Source of the DNA: Prevotellaceae bacterium
GTDB taxonomy: Bacteria; Bacteroidota; Bacteroidia; Bacteroidales; UBA932
Direction: 5' to 3'
NCBI GenBank assembly: GCA_031289385.1
Contig: JAITPP010000237.1
Coordinates: 1-7,285, forward strand
Length of the DNA: 7,285 nt
The stretch's first letter is position 1; each line of letters opens with the position of its first letter. Positions 6,021-7,285 of this stretch are shown piece after piece. The position numbers and the translations under genes are program-made. The notes beneath the pieces were generated by a model. That model had not been told where the DNA came from, made no database searches, and was given only the letters and a program-made list of their open reading frames with translations.

Positions 6021-7085
6021 ATGTTGAAATATTTGTTATTGTGTTTATTTTTTATAAACATTTATGCCTGCAAAAACAACAGGCATGCGGAAAGTACGAA
6101 AAACGAAAAATCTGATAAAATTGTAAAATACGACGTAAATATCATATCGCCGCAAAACGGGCAACAGGTAAATTACGGCGATGCAGTAAACATTTCGTAT
6201 GAAATAAAAACCGACAGTTTAATTATTGATACAACTGTTTTGTTTGTTAATAATCGAGAAGTGGCGCGGTTTTCGGGAACAAATTATACATGGACGATGA
6301 ACGATAACAGCGTTGGCAGAAAATATTTGCGTTTGAGCGTCAGAGCCGGCGGAAAAGAAGTTGCAAATGCGGCGTGTACATTAAAATATTTTCCGCAGCC
6401 GCCAAAATATTATAAATATTCTGTTGTAAAACAATATTCGCACAATGCGGGATTTTTTACACAAGGTTTATTTTTTGATGAAGAATTTTTGTACGAAGGC
6501 ACAGGGAATTACGGAAAATCGGCATTAATGAAAATTGATATTTCAAACGGAAATGCCGTGAAAACGATAAATCTGAGCAATGATTTTTTTGGCGAAGGAA
6601 TTACACTTTTTGGCGATAAAATTTATCAACTTACGTGGCACGAACATCAATGTTTTGTGTACGATAAAAATACTTTTGAAAAAACCTCTGTAATATCATA
6701 CACCAACGAAGGCTGGGGCGTTACAACCGTTGATAATATGCTGGCAGTAAGCGACGGTTCAACAATAATAAGTTTTGTAAATCCCGATAATTTTGCAGAA
6801 ATTCGCCGAATTGAAGTTTGCAACGACAAAGGAAACGTAAGCCAGCTCAACGAACTTGAATTTATCGACGGGCTAATTTGGGCTAACGTTTGGCAAACAA
6901 ATACTATTGTGATGATAAATCCCGAAAGCGGCGCAGTTGTTGGCGAAATAGATTTAAGCGGAATATATCCCAACACAACAAACGAAGATTGCCTGAACGG
7001 CATTGCTTACGATGCCAAAAAAAATCGCATTTTTGTTACAGGAAAACATTGGAATAAACTTTTTGAGATAAGGGTATTTATTTAG
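6021..7085 (+). CDS. Lipoprotein glutaminyl-peptide cyclotransferase with Ig-like N-terminal region
   Basis: This is a plant/bacterial-type glutamine cyclotransferase, a beta-propeller enzyme that turns N-terminal glutamine of peptides and proteins into pyroglutamate. Family motifs run through residues 135-352: FTQGL (146-150), YEGTGNYG (158-165, whose Glu159 is the probable catalytic acid), GEGIT (191-195), YQLTW (202-206), GWGVTT (231-236), LNELE (276-280), ANVWQT (288-293), LNGIAY (325-330) and FVTGKHW (338-344). Residues 1-17 form a lipoprotein signal ending IYA-Cys17, followed by a polar linker, so the protein is exported and lipid-anchored. Residues 38-125 look like a small Ig-like beta domain (ISPQNGQQV to TLKYF). 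I start at 6021 because the lipoprotein signal begins there and the promoter lies just upstream; the ATG at 5937 falls inside pssA. The final IRVFI and TAG stop run into a heptamer array. Confidence 0.92.
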   Translation: MLKYLLLCLFFINIYACKNNRHAESTKNEKSDKIVKYDVNIISPQNGQQVNYGDAVNISYEIKTDSLIIDTTVLFVNNREVARFSGTNYTWTMNDNSVGRKYLRLSVRAGGKEVANAACTLKYFPQPPKYYKYSVVKQYSHNAGFFTQGLFFDEEFLYEGTGNYGKSALMKIDISNGNAVKTINLSNDFFGEGITLFGDKIYQLTWHEHQCFVYDKNTFEKTSVISYTNEGWGVTTVDNMLAVSDGSTIISFVNPDNFAEIRRIEVCNDKGNVSQLNELEFIDGLIWANVWQTNTIVMINPESGAVVGEIDLSGIYPNTTNEDCLNGIAYDAKKNRIFVTGKHWNKLFEIRVFI

Positions 7086-7173
7086 TCGTTGGTATTTAGT
7101 CGTTGGTATTCCGTAGTTCTGTATTCAGTATTCCGTAGTTCAGTATTCCGTAGTTCCGTATTTTGTATCAAGT
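7080..7173 (+). repeat. Period-7/8 array after the cyclotransferase gene
   Basis: Thirteen units run without gaps, ten of 7 bases and three of 8, almost all ending in GT: ATTTAGT and CGTTGGT (two each), ATTCCGT (three), ATTCAGT, ATTTTGT, ATCAAGT, and the 8-mers AGTTCTGT, AGTTCAGT, AGTTCCGT. The first unit contains the TAG stop of the gene. The orientation relative to the gene is the same as at mazG. Bases 7081-7100 are the exact reverse complement of 7266-7285. Confidence 0.82.
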
Positions 7174-7230
7174 AGATATTGCTCTTTATTAATTTGAGTT
7201 TTTTTTTTTGTATAACTTCTTTAATATCCG
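7174..7230. other. Spacer between two facing arrays, with an 11-base T run
   Basis: This short non-coding spacer contains a run of eleven T at 7199-7209. Upstream of it I find only a 3-4 bp possible stem (CTC/GAG), too weak to call an intrinsic terminator, although the two flanking arrays can pair across it as a large hairpin. Confidence 0.4.
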
Positions 7231-7285
7231 ACTAACGATTAAATACCAACGACTAAATACTTGATACTAAATACCAACGACTAAA
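7231..7285 (-). repeat. Period-7 array at the right edge, inverted relative to 7080-7173
   Basis: Seven full units plus six bases of an eighth run to the window edge. Read on the plus strand they are ACTAACG, ATTAAAT, ACCAACG (two), ACTAAAT (two), ACTTGAT and ACTAAA. The vocabulary is the reverse complement of that at 7080-7173 and the same as that at 217-265. The array continues past the window. Confidence 0.82.

Noticed and set aside
5987..6061. Upstream start for pssA
   Set aside because: It lies beyond the predicted pssA promoter and within the divergent gene, and the extra residues are Asn/Lys/Phe-rich with no family counterpart.
6647..7003. 118-codon minus-strand open frame inside the cyclotransferase gene
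   Set aside because: It is antisense to conserved motifs of the real gene and has low-complexity Ser-rich content with no promoter or family resemblance.

Overview
The window is about 7.3 kb of AT-rich DNA that fits a Bacteroidota (Bacteroidetes) chromosome, probably a Bacteroidales-like lineage. The signs are TAnnTTTG-type -7 promoter boxes, A-rich leaders with no Shine-Dalgarno sequence, and best-fit protein families typical of that phylum. All the genes are ordinary housekeeping or secreted-enzyme genes. I see no tRNA, rRNA, CRISPR array, transposase or phage gene.

Layout. Bases 1-245 hold no gene. They contain a cluster of hairpins (a 15-bp inverted repeat at 39-53/149-163 enclosing two smaller hairpins), a plus-strand intrinsic terminator (164-185) and a period-7 repeat array (217-265). 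Then come seven minus-strand genes, given here in transcription order from right to left: pssA (phosphatidylserine synthase), purS (purine synthesis subunit, overlapping pssA by 4 bp), an M19 dipeptidase, an MmcQ/YjbR-family protein, a 320-bp gap with a promoter, lptB (LPS-export ATPase), a secreted C1 (bleomycin hydrolase-type) aminopeptidase, and mazG (NTP pyrophosphohydrolase). One plus-strand gene, a lipoprotein with an Ig-like region and a glutaminyl-peptide cyclotransferase propeller, diverges from pssA at a compact two-way promoter around 5995-6013. Bases 7086-7285 hold no gene and carry two period-7 arrays facing each other.

How the genes relate. pssA-purS is probably translationally coupled. 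M19-mmcQ (6-bp gap) and lptB-C1 peptidase (32-bp gap) look like short transcription units, and mazG appears to have its own -7 box. The functions (membrane lipid synthesis, purine synthesis, peptide turnover, LPS export, nucleotide-pool cleaning) do not form one pathway, so the linkage looks incidental.

The most unusual feature is not a gene. Heptamer arrays with a shared, variable vocabulary (ATTTAGT, CGTTGGT, ATCAAGT and relatives) sit at gene 3' ends, where they supply the stop codon and sometimes the last residues: mazG, purS, the cyclotransferase gene and, more weakly, mmcQ. The arrays at the two ends share a 20-bp exact direct repeat about 7 kb apart, and those on the right form a 20-bp exact inverted repeat. 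I found no evidence of an undescribed protein-based system.
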